Positions 8,678 to 17,405 of a stretch of DNA of 48,257 bases are shown here, piece by piece (positions within the stretch are counted from its first letter, which is position 1; each line of letters opens with the position of its first letter). Made by a program: the position numbers and the translations under genes. Where the stretch lies: assembly GCA_002388005.1 (NCBI GenBank), contig DGLO01000121.1:17589-65845 (forward strand), given 5' to 3'. The notes under the pieces are model-generated. The model saw only the letters and a program-made list of their open reading frames with translations. It was not told where the DNA came from and made no database searches. The stretch comes from Candidatus Neomicrothrix sp. UBA4542 (GTDB lineage: Bacteria; Actinomycetota; Acidimicrobiia; Acidimicrobiales; Poriferisodalaceae).

Positions 8678-9850
8678 ATGGCTGACTTTCATCAACGAGG
8701 GCCCATCACAACGCTGCACCGCTTAACCGCTGACGCCAATGCTGAGGCCACTTCTTCGGTTTCCGATCCCCGTATCGGAAAGGGCGTGGCGTTGCTCCTT
8801 CCATGTTTGATTACCGAATTCGATAGCCCGGTATTAACTGAAATGGTGCGTCAAATTTCTCGTCTTGAGTGGTTGGGCAGAGTGATCGTTGGGATTGACG
8901 GTGCTAGTAAGAATTCTTTTGTCAAAGCCCAGCAGTTATTTTCTTCTCTTCCCCAAGAAATAACAATCGTCTGGAATGACAGCCCAGCAATGAAGGTCTT
9001 TGAAAACAGTGTCGGTGTTGATCCCGAAGCCGGGAAAGGCAGCAACCTGTGGAGGTGTATCGGGGTTGTTGCCGCGTTCGGTGGTATCGAAACGATCGTT
9101 GTCCACGACGCCGATATTTCTACCTATGAGTCTTCGTTTGTGGCCAGACTCGCGCATCCCATTGTCGACGAACGGCTCGGGTTCGATTTTGTAAAGGGTT
9201 TCTATCCCCGTTTCGATCGCCATGGACTGAACGGGCGGGTAACACGCCTATTGGTCGGGCCTTTGCTGGAATCACTGGCTTCGTCGACGCCAGCAAGTCC
9301 GGACATCTCGTATCTGCAGTCATTCAAGTATCCACTCGCCGGGGAATTCGCCGTACGTGTCGCAACCGCAACCTCGTTCGCTGTGCCCGCACATTGGGGG
9401 GTTGATATTTCGTTACTTCTGGCAGCTCGAGCCGCGAGCTGTCGAGTCGCTCAAACTGACCTCACTGACAATTACGACCACAAACACCAAAGTCTGTCCG
9501 TAGAGCATCCAGAGTCAGGTCTGCACCGCATGGCCCGCGACATCATCAGCACGACACTCTCTCTCAACGGCGGATTAACCGTGGATCCGGCAGACTTCGA
9601 TATAAGAGCTAGCGACGCAATAGCGGCTCACCGAGCTAACGCGATAAGCAATTCTTTACCCTTTGACGACCTCATGGAAGAGGCGGCCGTCGACTTATTT
9701 TCAAAGTTAATTCGACAGAGACCCTCCTTCCTCCCAGCCGACCTTCCGGCTTGGGATCAGCTGGTTCAAAGATTCCCTGGCTGTCTCACGGATTTGAGAT
9801 CGGTGGTTGACAACCAAACCACGGCTCCTGGGTCAAGCGAAACTTCGTGA
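8678..9850 (+). CDS. gpgS: Glucosyl-3-phosphoglycerate synthase-like glycosyltransferase
   Basis: A 390-residue GT-A glycosyltransferase resembling the GpgS enzymes that make glucosyl-3-phosphoglycerate from an NDP-glucose and 3-phosphoglycerate, a precursor of the compatible solute glucosylglycerate. Visible features are LLPCL near 40, a PEAGKGSN segment around Lys120, the metal-binding HDAD (D144, D146), the FDFVKGFYPR block, YPLAGEFA, WGVDISLL and the family-typical YDHKHQ. I chose the ATG at 8678 because AGGAG lies six bases upstream; the frame is open further back, but only across the guaB start region. The last 85 bases overlap the facing GH13 gene. The neighbouring GH13_18 phosphorylase supports a glucosylglycerate role. 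Confidence 0.8.
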   Translation: MADFHQRGPITTLHRLTADANAEATSSVSDPRIGKGVALLLPCLITEFDSPVLTEMVRQISRLEWLGRVIVGIDGASKNSFVKAQQLFSSLPQEITIVWNDSPAMKVFENSVGVDPEAGKGSNLWRCIGVVAAFGGIETIVVHDADISTYESSFVARLAHPIVDERLGFDFVKGFYPRFDRHGLNGRVTRLLVGPLLESLASSTPASPDISYLQSFKYPLAGEFAVRVATATSFAVPAHWGVDISLLLAARAASCRVAQTDLTDNYDHKHQSLSVEHPESGLHRMARDIISTTLSLNGGLTVDPADFDIRASDAIAAHRANAISNSLPFDDLMEEAAVDLFSKLIRQRPSFLPADLPAWDQLVQRFPGCLTDLRSVVDNQTTAPGSSETS

Positions 9851-11427
9851 TCGACCCGTTGCTCTGTGAGTAGATCCAGGCTGGGCTCGGAAGGCCGATA
9901 GCTGATCTTCGAGAACCCAAGGTTCGCGACGACCGTAATTGCGTCGGGTCCTTCACCGCGAACGATTCCTAGCAAGGGCGACGGCAAACCCAATACAAAT
10001 TGACGGGAATCAGGATGAAACGCAGACAGCCCGCGTCGTATTGCCATACGCCGCGCTAGTTCGTCGCGGGCGATTCCACGGGAACTAGTGGTCATTCTTG
10101 ATCGCTCGCCGAATGTTGATCTGGATCGGTTGATAGCTCGCGCTTGCCCGCTGCTGAGCACTCTTTCTAAATCGTTGGGTTCACCTTCGACTGCCGGTAA
10201 GTAAAAAACTGGAACTCCTTTCAGGCTTGCCATCACGGTATGGCCCGTCAACAACCTGTCGATTCCGAGCAGCGAAGCTGGTGCCACGTTGAGTTCATAG
10301 GGTCGAACACCGTTCGCCGTCGCATATCCCGCCCAGGTTCCGTTCGCCTGTTCGGTCGCAATCAGCAATTGGTCTATTTCGTCACTATCCAGCAGGTCTT
10401 CAACTGGACGAAGCCCTATCCCGTCGTGACTAGCCAAGAAATTAAGCAGCGTCGTTCCTTCGGGGGGCCGTTCTGACTCTTGTAGCCATTCGGCTATCGA
10501 TTCACTTGAGCCCGAAATGAGAGCCTGTGTGAGAAGCGGTGCGAGAGTGAAGTTGTAAGCAAGGTGAGCCTGCTGGCCGTCGCGCAGATACGACAAATTC
10601 TCTATATGCGGCACATTGGTTTCAGTAATTAGGGCAGCGTCGGGGCAGCGCCACTCCAACAGATCACGCAGAAGACGAACTAACTCATGTGTTTGTTCGA
10701 GATGTACGCACGTCGATCCCAATCGTTTCTGCACATAGGCCACCGCGTCCAGCCGAATCCATCGGACGCCAACCGCTAGTAACCGATCAAGGGCCCTAAG
10801 CATTTCTAGGAGAACCTCAGGTTCTTCCCAATCCACATCAATTTGATCCGGACCAAAGGTGCACCACAGGTACTTGGCACCGTCGGTGGTGTCACAAGGA
10901 ACCAGCAGATCAGTAGTCCGGGGCCGCACGACGGCTGACAGGTCAGATTCTGGCGACCCTGTCAGGAGACACCGTCGGCCCGGCTCAATACCGTTTTGAA
11001 ATTCTTCGAACCACCGGTGAGACGCGCTCACATGATTAAGCACGAGGTCCGACATGACCCGATGGTTCGTCGCTATTGCCTCGATATGACTCCAGTCTCC
11101 AAACTCTTCGGCAACCTCGCAATGGTTGATCACCGCAAACCCTTCGTCGGAACTAGAGGGGAAAAATGGAAGCACGTGGACCGTAGAAAAGGCGTGGCTC
11201 ATTTCCGATAGAACGCGATTGAGCGTCGCTAACGGAGACTGTCCCTGATCAGTGATCTGATCCGGATATGCGACTAGAACAACGTCGTCTTCGGACCAAC
11301 GGGCAGCACTGGCAGAGGGGGATGGGTCACCCAGCGCTGAAGTGCATTGTCGGAACAACCACTCGACGTCCGAGTTGCCGTAGAGCCGTTGCAGTCGTTG
11401 GGATATGCGCTCTTCCAGGGACGTCAT
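9766..11427 (-). CDS. GH13_18 sugar phosphorylase (glucosylglycerate/sucrose phosphorylase-like)
   Basis: A 553-residue alpha-amylase-superfamily enzyme of the sucrose phosphorylase subfamily. Catalytic residues are the nucleophile Asp227 (RLDAVAY), the acid/base Glu269 (LITETN) and the transition-state pair His334-Asp335 (ASHDGIG). Subfamily members reversibly phosphorolyse sucrose, glucosylglycerol or glucosylglycerate; next to gpgS, glucosylglycerate is the likeliest substrate, by inference. The ATG at 11427 is preferred (AGG seven bases upstream); a TTG at 11454 would overlap the upstream peroxiredoxin stop (TTGA) and add nine residues. It lies directly downstream of the selenoperoxiredoxin gene on the same strand, so selenium supply could affect its expression through polarity. 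Confidence 0.85.
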   Translation of the reverse strand: MTSLEERISQRLQRLYGNSDVEWLFRQCTSALGDPSPSASAARWSEDDVVLVAYPDQITDQGQSPLATLNRVLSEMSHAFSTVHVLPFFPSSSDEGFAVINHCEVAEEFGDWSHIEAIATNHRVMSDLVLNHVSASHRWFEEFQNGIEPGRRCLLTGSPESDLSAVVRPRTTDLLVPCDTTDGAKYLWCTFGPDQIDVDWEEPEVLLEMLRALDRLLAVGVRWIRLDAVAYVQKRLGSTCVHLEQTHELVRLLRDLLEWRCPDAALITETNVPHIENLSYLRDGQQAHLAYNFTLAPLLTQALISGSSESIAEWLQESERPPEGTTLLNFLASHDGIGLRPVEDLLDSDEIDQLLIATEQANGTWAGYATANGVRPYELNVAPASLLGIDRLLTGHTVMASLKGVPVFYLPAVEGEPNDLERVLSSGQARAINRSRSTFGERSRMTTSSRGIARDELARRMAIRRGLSAFHPDSRQFVLGLPSPLLGIVRGEGPDAITVVANLGFSKISYRPSEPSLDLLTEQRVDHEVSLDPGAVVWLSTTDLKSVRQPGNL

Positions 11428-11450
11428 GGCAGGGCCTGACGCCTCGGCAC

Positions 11451-11918
11451 TCAACTTAGATTGTTGATGTCGTCCAAGACTTCTTGAGCGTGCTCTGAAA
11501 GATCTGGAGAGTCGCGGAAGTCGTATGATTTGGCGATCAATCCGTCAGGATCAATCAAATAGCTCACCCGGCGTGCCCAGGCCGCGGCTTTGTGGTCGGC
11601 GGATCGAGCGACATCATAAGCGGCACCTACCGCACGCTCCGGATCCGAGAGCAAGCGAAAGGGAAAGTTCTCGTTGTCTACGAATGTCTTCTGCTCTTCG
11701 ACGGTGTCAAATGATGCGCCGAGAATTACCGCGTTGGCTGATTCAAACTGTGAGGCTCGATCACGGAGCCCCTGACCTTCAATAGTTCAACCAGGTGTTG
11801 ACGCTTTGGGGTACCACCAAAACAACACCCATTGTCCTGCGAAATCGCTCAGCGAAATCTGCTCGCCGTTATGGTCAGGCAAGGTAAACGCTGGCGCTGA
11901 AGTTCCGACTTCAAGCAT
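11451..11918 (-). CDS. Selenocysteine-containing peroxiredoxin (Bcp/PrxQ type), in-frame TGA = Sec44
   Basis: Peroxiredoxins reduce hydroperoxides through a peroxidatic Cys in PxxxTPGC. Here the frame reads PKASTPG, then TGA (11787-11789), then TIEGQGLRD, so the stop falls exactly on the peroxidatic position; read as Sec, the product is 155 residues, the normal Bcp length, with thioredoxin-fold features on both sides (APAFTLPD, VLFWWYP, ARRVSYLIDPDG with the active-site Arg). Beyond Sec44 the protein has no Cys at all, so it would be a 1-Sec peroxiredoxin needing an external thiol reductant. The ATG at 11918 has an excellent GGGAGG site six bases upstream. A SECIS-like hairpin follows the TGA. 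Without Sec insertion only a 43-residue fragment is made. A pseudogene is unlikely: nothing else in the frame is damaged. Confidence 0.93.
11752..11772 (-). promoter_or_regulatory. SECIS element of the peroxiredoxin mRNA
   Basis: Reading the minus strand from the first base of the TGA as position 1, GGGGCUC (18-24) pairs with GAGCCUC (32-38), seven pairs including one G-U. The 7-base loop CGUGAUC has its G at the second position. The loop begins 21 nt after the TGA. This satisfies the published bacterial SECIS requirements (upper stem of at least 4 bp, loop 3-14 nt with G in its first two bases, 16-37 nt from UGA). The apex CCGU is shared with the other two SECIS candidates in the window. Confidence 0.82.
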
Positions 11919-12023
11919 GTGAATCCTCCCGAGTGAACTTCTTGGAGCCTAGAGACAATTGCCCTCAAGAGCACTATCGATCTCGGGTATACCGTCACAC
12001 CTCTGGGCCTCTAAGGTTTCCCT

Positions 12024-13916
12024 ATGCACCCACTTTCGATGATGACGGCCGAGGAAATAGAAACCGGCATTGAAGTCCTGCGCGACTCCGGTCGGATAGA
12101 TGACAGTTCAACCTTTCACGGTTGCTGCATCTATGAACCAGCCAAAGAGGAGGTCGCCGCCTGGCAAACCGGGGACCCCGTCGACCGGCGACTGGATCTG
12201 GTAGTGCGACACCACGGCGAGGTCTACGAAACCACAGTGTCGATTAGTCGCGGCGAGGTGGATCGTTGGGAAATGATCCCCGACGTGGTGCCACGGGTCG
12301 GATTTGTGGAACTGTTCAAGGTAATGGGGGCTTGCGGGAGCGATCCGGGCTTTCAAGAAGCCTTGAAGAAACGCGGGATAACGGATTCATCCACCGTGCA
12401 GATTGATCCATGGCCTACAGGCGACTACGGGTTCGAGTTCGAAAATGGACGCAGAGTTCAGCGTTGCATCGCATTTCATCGACCGACTCCTAACGACAAC
12501 GGTTACGCGTATCCGGTAGACGGACTCATGGTTCACGTTGATGTCGACACGCTCGAAGTTCTACATATCGAAGATTTCGGCCAGTGGCCCATGGCGACAG
12601 AGAGAGGAAATTACGACGTTGATTCGGTAGTTAGCGATTATGGACCGATGAGAGAGGACCTCCGACCAGTCGAGATCACTCAACCTGAGGGAGTGAGCTT
12701 CTCTGTTGAGGACAATGAGATCTGTTGGCAGAAGTGGCGCTTTCGGATGGTCGTCGATGACACCGAGGGCTTGGTCCTGCACCGGATCGCTTACACCCAA
12801 GATGGAGTCGAAAGGCCAGTCATCGATCGGGCGTCGTTAGCAGAAATGGTCGTTCCCTACGGAGACACGAGACCAAGTCAGGCCTTCAAACACGCGCTCG
12901 ATTCAGGCGAATACGGACTTGGGATGACCGCAAACTCGCTCACACTTGGATGTGATTGCGTGGGAGAAATTGTCTACCTGGATGCGGTTCAACTGCTTGA
13001 CGACGGGAGCGTTGTCACCACCGGCAACGCAATCTGTATTCACGAGGAGGATTTCGGTATCGGATGGAAGCACACGGACATGCTGACTGAAGAAGTCGAG
13101 GTGCGAAGATCGCGGCGTTTGGTTGTGAGCACCATTTCTACCGTCGGGAATTATGAGTACGGGTTCTTCTGGTATTTCCATCTCGACGGATCCATCAAAC
13201 TGGAGATAAAGCTGACAGGCATTCTGACCACGCGGGCACATGGTGAGGGTGACGACCTAACCTTCGCCCGGCAGATAGCGCCAAACGTCTCCGCCCCGAT
13301 TCACCAGCACCTGTTCTGCATGCGGCTTGATATGGCCATTGATGGAAACGCCAACAATGTCGTTGAAGTCAACACAGAGGCGCTTCCTCCGGGACCCGAA
13401 AATCCTTATAACACGGCGTTCGCTGCACGAGAAACCCTGTTGACAAGCGAGCACTCCGCTATGCGGGAAACCAACTCGTCAAGCAGTCGTTATTGGAGAA
13501 TCGAACATTCGGAAAAGACGAATCGGCTCGGACGTCCCACCGCGTACCGGCTGTTGCCCTCATCAACACCCACGATGTTCGCCTCGGCGGACTCGCCTCA
13601 CGCCCAACGCGCCGCCTTCGCAAAGCACAACTTGTGGGTGACGCCTACCGTGGGGTCGGAACGCTACGCAGCCGGTGATTATCCGACGCAACGAAACGCT
13701 GGGCAGGGTCTCCCTGGGTACACCTCAGAAGATCGTTCAGTCTGCGACACCGATGTGACGATTTGGCACAGTTTCGGACTCACCCACGATGTCCGCATAG
13801 AGGACTACCCGGTGATGCCTACCGAGTACACAGGCTTCATGTTGGTGCCTGACGGATTTTTCGAACGTAACCCAGCCATCGATGTCCCACCTAACAATGC
13901 TGATCACTGTCATTAA
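12024..13916 (+). CDS. Copper-containing primary amine oxidase
   Basis: Copper amine oxidases oxidise primary amines to aldehydes, ammonia and hydrogen peroxide using a topaquinone made from a Tyr. In this 630-residue protein the TPQ motif is NYEY at 376-379 (Tyr377 the precursor), the catalytic base is Asp293 in DSGEYGLG, and the copper ligands are His427 and His429 (HQH) with His588 (GLTH, followed by the conserved EDYPVMP). No signal peptide is seen, so a cytoplasmic location is likely, as in Arthrobacter enzymes. A TAAGG ribosome binding site is eight bases before the ATG at 12024. It is divergent from the selenoperoxiredoxin gene (105-base gap); since the oxidase makes peroxide, shared regulation is conceivable but unproven. 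Confidence 0.94.
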   Translation: MHPLSMMTAEEIETGIEVLRDSGRIDDSSTFHGCCIYEPAKEEVAAWQTGDPVDRRLDLVVRHHGEVYETTVSISRGEVDRWEMIPDVVPRVGFVELFKVMGACGSDPGFQEALKKRGITDSSTVQIDPWPTGDYGFEFENGRRVQRCIAFHRPTPNDNGYAYPVDGLMVHVDVDTLEVLHIEDFGQWPMATERGNYDVDSVVSDYGPMREDLRPVEITQPEGVSFSVEDNEICWQKWRFRMVVDDTEGLVLHRIAYTQDGVERPVIDRASLAEMVVPYGDTRPSQAFKHALDSGEYGLGMTANSLTLGCDCVGEIVYLDAVQLLDDGSVVTTGNAICIHEEDFGIGWKHTDMLTEEVEVRRSRRLVVSTISTVGNYEYGFFWYFHLDGSIKLEIKLTGILTTRAHGEGDDLTFARQIAPNVSAPIHQHLFCMRLDMAIDGNANNVVEVNTEALPPGPENPYNTAFAARETLLTSEHSAMRETNSSSSRYWRIEHSEKTNRLGRPTAYRLLPSSTPTMFASADSPHAQRAAFAKHNLWVTPTVGSERYAAGDYPTQRNAGQGLPGYTSEDRSVCDTDVTIWHSFGLTHDVRIEDYPVMPTEYTGFMLVPDGFFERNPAIDVPPNNADHCH

Positions 13917-13947
13917 CGCAAGCCCTGTGAAACAACCACCTAAAAAG

Positions 13948-14844
13948 TCAGCGAGTGTGCAGTAAAGGCATTCCCTGGACAGGCCACTCCATGGCATAGA
14001 CGTACCCGCTATCGGATGATGTCACGAACAAAGTTCGAAGGTCTTTCCCTCCAAAGCAGCAGTTCGTCGGCCCCGGTTCGGGAAGCTCGATGGTCTTGAT
14101 TGGTCGACCGTCTTGGCCATCGAGTACAAAAAGATTGCTTGAACCATGGCCAGCGACGACGATCTGCCCCGCCGCATCGAAGCAAAATCCGTCGGGTACC
14201 GACCTCCTCCCGATCATTCCGTTCGGTTTCGGCGTTTCGCTAAGAATTCCCGGTTCCTCGATTCGGTAGCTCAAAAGCATTCCCGTTAATGACTCGCAAA
14301 CAATGAGCACCTTCCCGTCATATCGAACCCCAAGGCCATTGGGAAAGCCGATGTTCGTAGCTACGCGTGTCGCTTCTCCGTCAGCATTGACATAACACAC
14401 TGGGCCTGTAGCTCTTTCCCCTCCCACAAGTCCGCTCCAAACGGGATCAGTGAAGTAATAACCACCGTGGGCGTCAAAACAGACGTCGTTCGGGGAATTG
14501 AGAGCTACTCCATCAACTTCGAGGAGTTCTTCGATGACTTCGCCAGCGCGGTTAACTCGCTGCATGAGTCCAGGCCCATTCTCAGGGCTAACGGCTTGCT
14601 CCGTTGAGGGGACGTCCGTTGGCCATCTCCCACCGTTGTTGCACACCAGCAGGTCACCAGTCGCGTCGAACGCCGCCCCATTTGGACCACCCCCGGTGTG
14701 GGCGTAGGTGGAAACCGTTCCGTCTTCACTAATTCTTGAAATCCGCTGGCCGGCTATCTCAGTGACATACAGATATCCGTCGGCGCCAACGGCGGGACCT
14801 TCGGGAAACAAGAGTCCTGCCGCTAACTGCTCCACTCGATTCAT
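13948..14844 (-). CDS. SMP-30/gluconolactonase/LRE-family lactonase
   Basis: A 298-residue six-bladed beta-propeller of the SMP-30 family, which hydrolyses sugar or other lactones using a divalent metal. The N-terminal FPEGPAV provides the metal-binding Glu15; LNSPNDVCFD, FPNGLGVRYDG and PDGFCFDAAG are the typical blade repeats, and NDV and DG positions supply the remaining metal ligands. The ATG at 14844 is preceded by GGAGGAGA six bases away, a strong ribosome binding site. It faces the amine oxidase gene across 31 bases. A lactonase would fit with the aldonolactone-oxidase-like flavoprotein at 3307, but they are not in one operon. Confidence 0.9.
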   Translation of the reverse strand: MNRVEQLAAGLLFPEGPAVGADGYLYVTEIAGQRISRISEDGTVSTYAHTGGGPNGAAFDATGDLLVCNNGGRWPTDVPSTEQAVSPENGPGLMQRVNRAGEVIEELLEVDGVALNSPNDVCFDAHGGYYFTDPVWSGLVGGERATGPVCYVNADGEATRVATNIGFPNGLGVRYDGKVLIVCESLTGMLLSYRIEEPGILSETPKPNGMIGRRSVPDGFCFDAAGQIVVAGHGSSNLFVLDGQDGRPIKTIELPEPGPTNCCFGGKDLRTLFVTSSDSGYVYAMEWPVQGMPLLHTR

Positions 14845-15066
14845 CAGTTGTCTCCTCCGCGGTCAGCCAAGCGTCGAAACTACGCCATCGGCTGCGGAGG
14901 TGCTGTGCAGATTCGCGACCGAGACCGGGGACGTGGGTATTCGTCGGTAGTGTGCGGTTATGTCCGTTTTTCGCTGTGAATTTTGGGGCAGCGGTGACAG
15001 CCGAGATTGTTCTGAAGCCGTGGAACGGCGAACATAGGTCCGAAGCGTCCAGATTGGAGACTATGC

Positions 15067-16551
15067 GTGCGCACTATTCCTGATCCGTTATTGCGTGCCG
15101 AGGCGATTCATAATCCCAAAACAGCCTTCGTTTGCGACGGCCGCGAGCGAACATTCGGCGAGTTCGTTGATAGATGTCGCCGGGTGGGAAAGATTCTTGA
15201 TGATCTCGAAATCGGTCATGGAGAACGTGTGGGGCTACTGGCCGCCAACTCTGATACCTACGCTGAGCTTTACGCGGGCGTCCCATCGTCAGGGCGAGTC
15301 ATCGTTCCCTTGAATAGTCGCTGGGCTGAGCCCGAGTTGGCTTACGCATTAGAAGACGCAGGGGCCAAGATTTTGATCAGCGACCAGGATCCCGGCGGGT
15401 TAATTAGCTCTGTGGACCGAGTGTTGAGCTTTGAGGATTACGAAGTTCGCCTGTCAACCTCGGAGCCTCTGGAATTCGCCGACGTGAAGGAAGACGACCT
15501 TGCTGGTCTTTTTTATACAGGCGGAACTACGGGCAGAAGCAAGGGTGTGATGCTGAGTCACAGAAACTTGATAGCAAATACTTTGCATAGCCAAATAACG
15601 ATGCCTCTTGACGATGATGACACCTACCTGATTGTTGCCCCTATGTTCCATGCGGCGGGATCTAACTCGGTTCTGCAGTGCATCGCTTTGGGTATCTGTC
15701 AAGTGGTCGTGCCCGCCTTCGAACCGAATCGGTGTCTGGACCTCGTTGAAAAGCATCGATGCTCAGCCACTTTGGCTGTTCCGACAATGGTCGCTGCGCT
15801 GATAGAGGCCCAGGCGGCAACCCCCAGAGACACTTCAAGTCTCAGGTTGATCGCTCATGGCGCTTCACCGATAGCCACTGAAGTTCTGCGACGCGCAAAC
15901 GAGGAGTTCCCGGGCGCTGAACTATTACACCTATACGGTGCTACCGAAACCGCTCCTTTGGTGACCGGCCTCCGCCATGAAGAGGATCTCATCGGAACCA
16001 GTCGAGGCAAGTCAGTGGGGCATCCGTCCCTTGGTGTGTCTCTGCGAATTGATGCCAGCACTGGTGAGGCGGGAGAGGTTTTGGTGAACGGCCCCAACGT
16101 GATGCAGGGGTATTGGAACAAACCTGAGCAGACTGCTGAAGCTTTAGAGGATGGTTGGTACCGCACAGGGGATATCGGTTATCTGGACGACGAGGGATAT
16201 TTGTATCTGGTTGATCGAGCCAAAGACATGATTATTTCGGGCGGAGAAAACGTCTATTGCTCCGAAGTAGAGGAAGTCATCTACCAGCATCCGAAGGTGT
16301 TGGAGGCAACAGTCTTCGGGATTCCTCACGAACAGTGGGGGGAGCAGGTTCACGCGGTAGTCGTCCCACGCGACGACAGCTTGACCGATACGGATCTCAT
16401 TGACTTTTGTCGAACATCGCTGGGGGGCTACAAAGTCCCACGATCTGTGGAGTTTCAGTCAAAAGAGTTGCCAAAATCGGGTCCTGGGAAAGTCCTTAAA
16501 CGTGAACTCCGGGCACCGTTCTGGGAGGGCAAAGACAGATCAATCAACTGA
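15067..16551 (+). CDS. AMP-forming acyl-CoA synthetase
   Basis: A 494-residue ANL-superfamily ligase that activates a carboxylic acid through an acyl-adenylate to its CoA thioester. The phosphate-binding loop is YTGGTTGRSKG at 150-160; later motifs are LYGATETAP (A5), YRTGDIGYLDDEGY (A7), RAKDMIISGGENVY (hinge) and PKSGPGKVLKR with the catalytic Lys (A10). It resembles the medium/long-chain fatty-acid and cyclohexanecarboxylate ligases; substrate unknown. The GTG at 15067 is chosen; the ATG four bases upstream is out of frame. The 3' end overlaps the facing B3/B4 gene by 12 bases. Confidence 0.92.
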   Translation: MRTIPDPLLRAEAIHNPKTAFVCDGRERTFGEFVDRCRRVGKILDDLEIGHGERVGLLAANSDTYAELYAGVPSSGRVIVPLNSRWAEPELAYALEDAGAKILISDQDPGGLISSVDRVLSFEDYEVRLSTSEPLEFADVKEDDLAGLFYTGGTTGRSKGVMLSHRNLIANTLHSQITMPLDDDDTYLIVAPMFHAAGSNSVLQCIALGICQVVVPAFEPNRCLDLVEKHRCSATLAVPTMVAALIEAQAATPRDTSSLRLIAHGASPIATEVLRRANEEFPGAELLHLYGATETAPLVTGLRHEEDLIGTSRGKSVGHPSLGVSLRIDASTGEAGEVLVNGPNVMQGYWNKPEQTAEALEDGWYRTGDIGYLDDEGYLYLVDRAKDMIISGGENVYCSEVEEVIYQHPKVLEATVFGIPHEQWGEQVHAVVVPRDDSLTDTDLIDFCRTSLGGYKVPRSVEFQSKELPKSGPGKVLKRELRAPFWEGKDRSIN

Positions 16552-17253
16552 TCTTTCACCCAAAACGGGGGCTGAGAGTTGCGTAACTCGAACCTCGGGA
16601 GAAAATCGTCCAAGGAGTTCGGTGAACAACTGCGAGGCCGCAGCGACATCCTGTGGCCCCTCTTTGTGATGGGCCTCCGCTATTACGAGCGCCCGTCGGG
16701 TTTCGGGTTGCGATGCGAAACGTCGGTCTTGACGCCAGCACCAGCGACGAGTCATTAATTCGCCGTTGGCGTCGGTAAATACCACCTCTCCAATCTCCGG
16801 GCGGTCAGTTTCGCTCGACCCAAGATCAGAAAAACGTTCAGTGCCGGTCGCGAAACCTATTTTCGCTGGCGCTACGAAGCGATCGACGTCGAAAATGCCC
16901 AGTGGCACTCGACAACTGATGGACACGAGGTTGCCTAAGTCAACGAGGTAGCTAATCGAAGGCAGGATTTCGCCTTTCGAGATCCTGCGAAGAAGCGCTT
17001 CCAAAGAGTTGCGATACTTCGTCGGTTTCGCACCAAAGGAACTGAAAACCCGACGCCAGGCGGCTACTGCAGGGATCTCAGCGATCGAACTCGACTCCAG
17101 CGCTGTTCGAACTTCTAACTCCGCGGACCGAATCTCGGCAGTTAGTTCGGTCGGGGCGGGGTCGTTGGAGACACCTTCGATCAAAATGCACCTCCAAGCC
17201 AACTGAGGAAAGTGTCGAGGGATCTCAGGTGCGTATCCAATGATTGGTTGCAT
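16540..17253 (-). CDS. B3/B4 tRNA-binding domain protein
   Basis: A 237-residue stand-alone protein with the B3/B4 fold found in the beta subunit of phenylalanyl-tRNA synthetase, where it edits Tyr-tRNA(Phe). Support comes from AWRRVFSSFGAKPTKYRNSLEALLRR-type residues in the middle (AKPTKYRNS is diagnostic), followed by LPSISYLVDLGNLVS and the VFTDANGELMTRRWCWRQDRR block. Free-standing members are widespread but their role is poorly known; some may edit mischarged tRNA or bind other ligands. The ATG at 17253 is preferred over the TTG at 17274. It is convergent with, and overlaps, the acyl-CoA synthetase gene. Confidence 0.85.
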   Translation of the reverse strand: MQPIIGYAPEIPRHFPQLAWRCILIEGVSNDPAPTELTAEIRSAELEVRTALESSSIAEIPAVAAWRRVFSSFGAKPTKYRNSLEALLRRISKGEILPSISYLVDLGNLVSISCRVPLGIFDVDRFVAPAKIGFATGTERFSDLGSSETDRPEIGEVVFTDANGELMTRRWCWRQDRRFASQPETRRALVIAEAHHKEGPQDVAAASQLFTELLGRFSPEVRVTQLSAPVLGERSVD

Positions 17254-17405
17254 TACGGCGCAAATTCGAGACAAACCAAACCTGGCAGTAGCGACATTCC
17301 CACTCCTCCTTCGGCTACTAGGGCGTAGCCTCTCATGTCGACGACCGTAGCGTCGTCGTGGGATCTGCCACCTCGTGATAGTGGCCAGACGGGATCGAGA
17401 AACTT

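Noticed and set aside
11451..11918. Peroxiredoxin as a pseudogene with nonsense mutation
   Set aside because: The single TGA is exactly at the peroxidatic residue, there is a strong ribosome binding site, no other damage and a SECIS-like hairpin.
12903..13241. Long antisense frames inside the amine oxidase and other genes
   Set aside because: They lack ribosome binding sites and family motifs and are opposite genes with clear catalytic residues.
14845..15066. Possible small gene or RNA in the largest intergenic gap
   Set aside because: No convincing frame with ribosome binding site or stable structure was found; only the SMP-30 ribosome binding site is clear.
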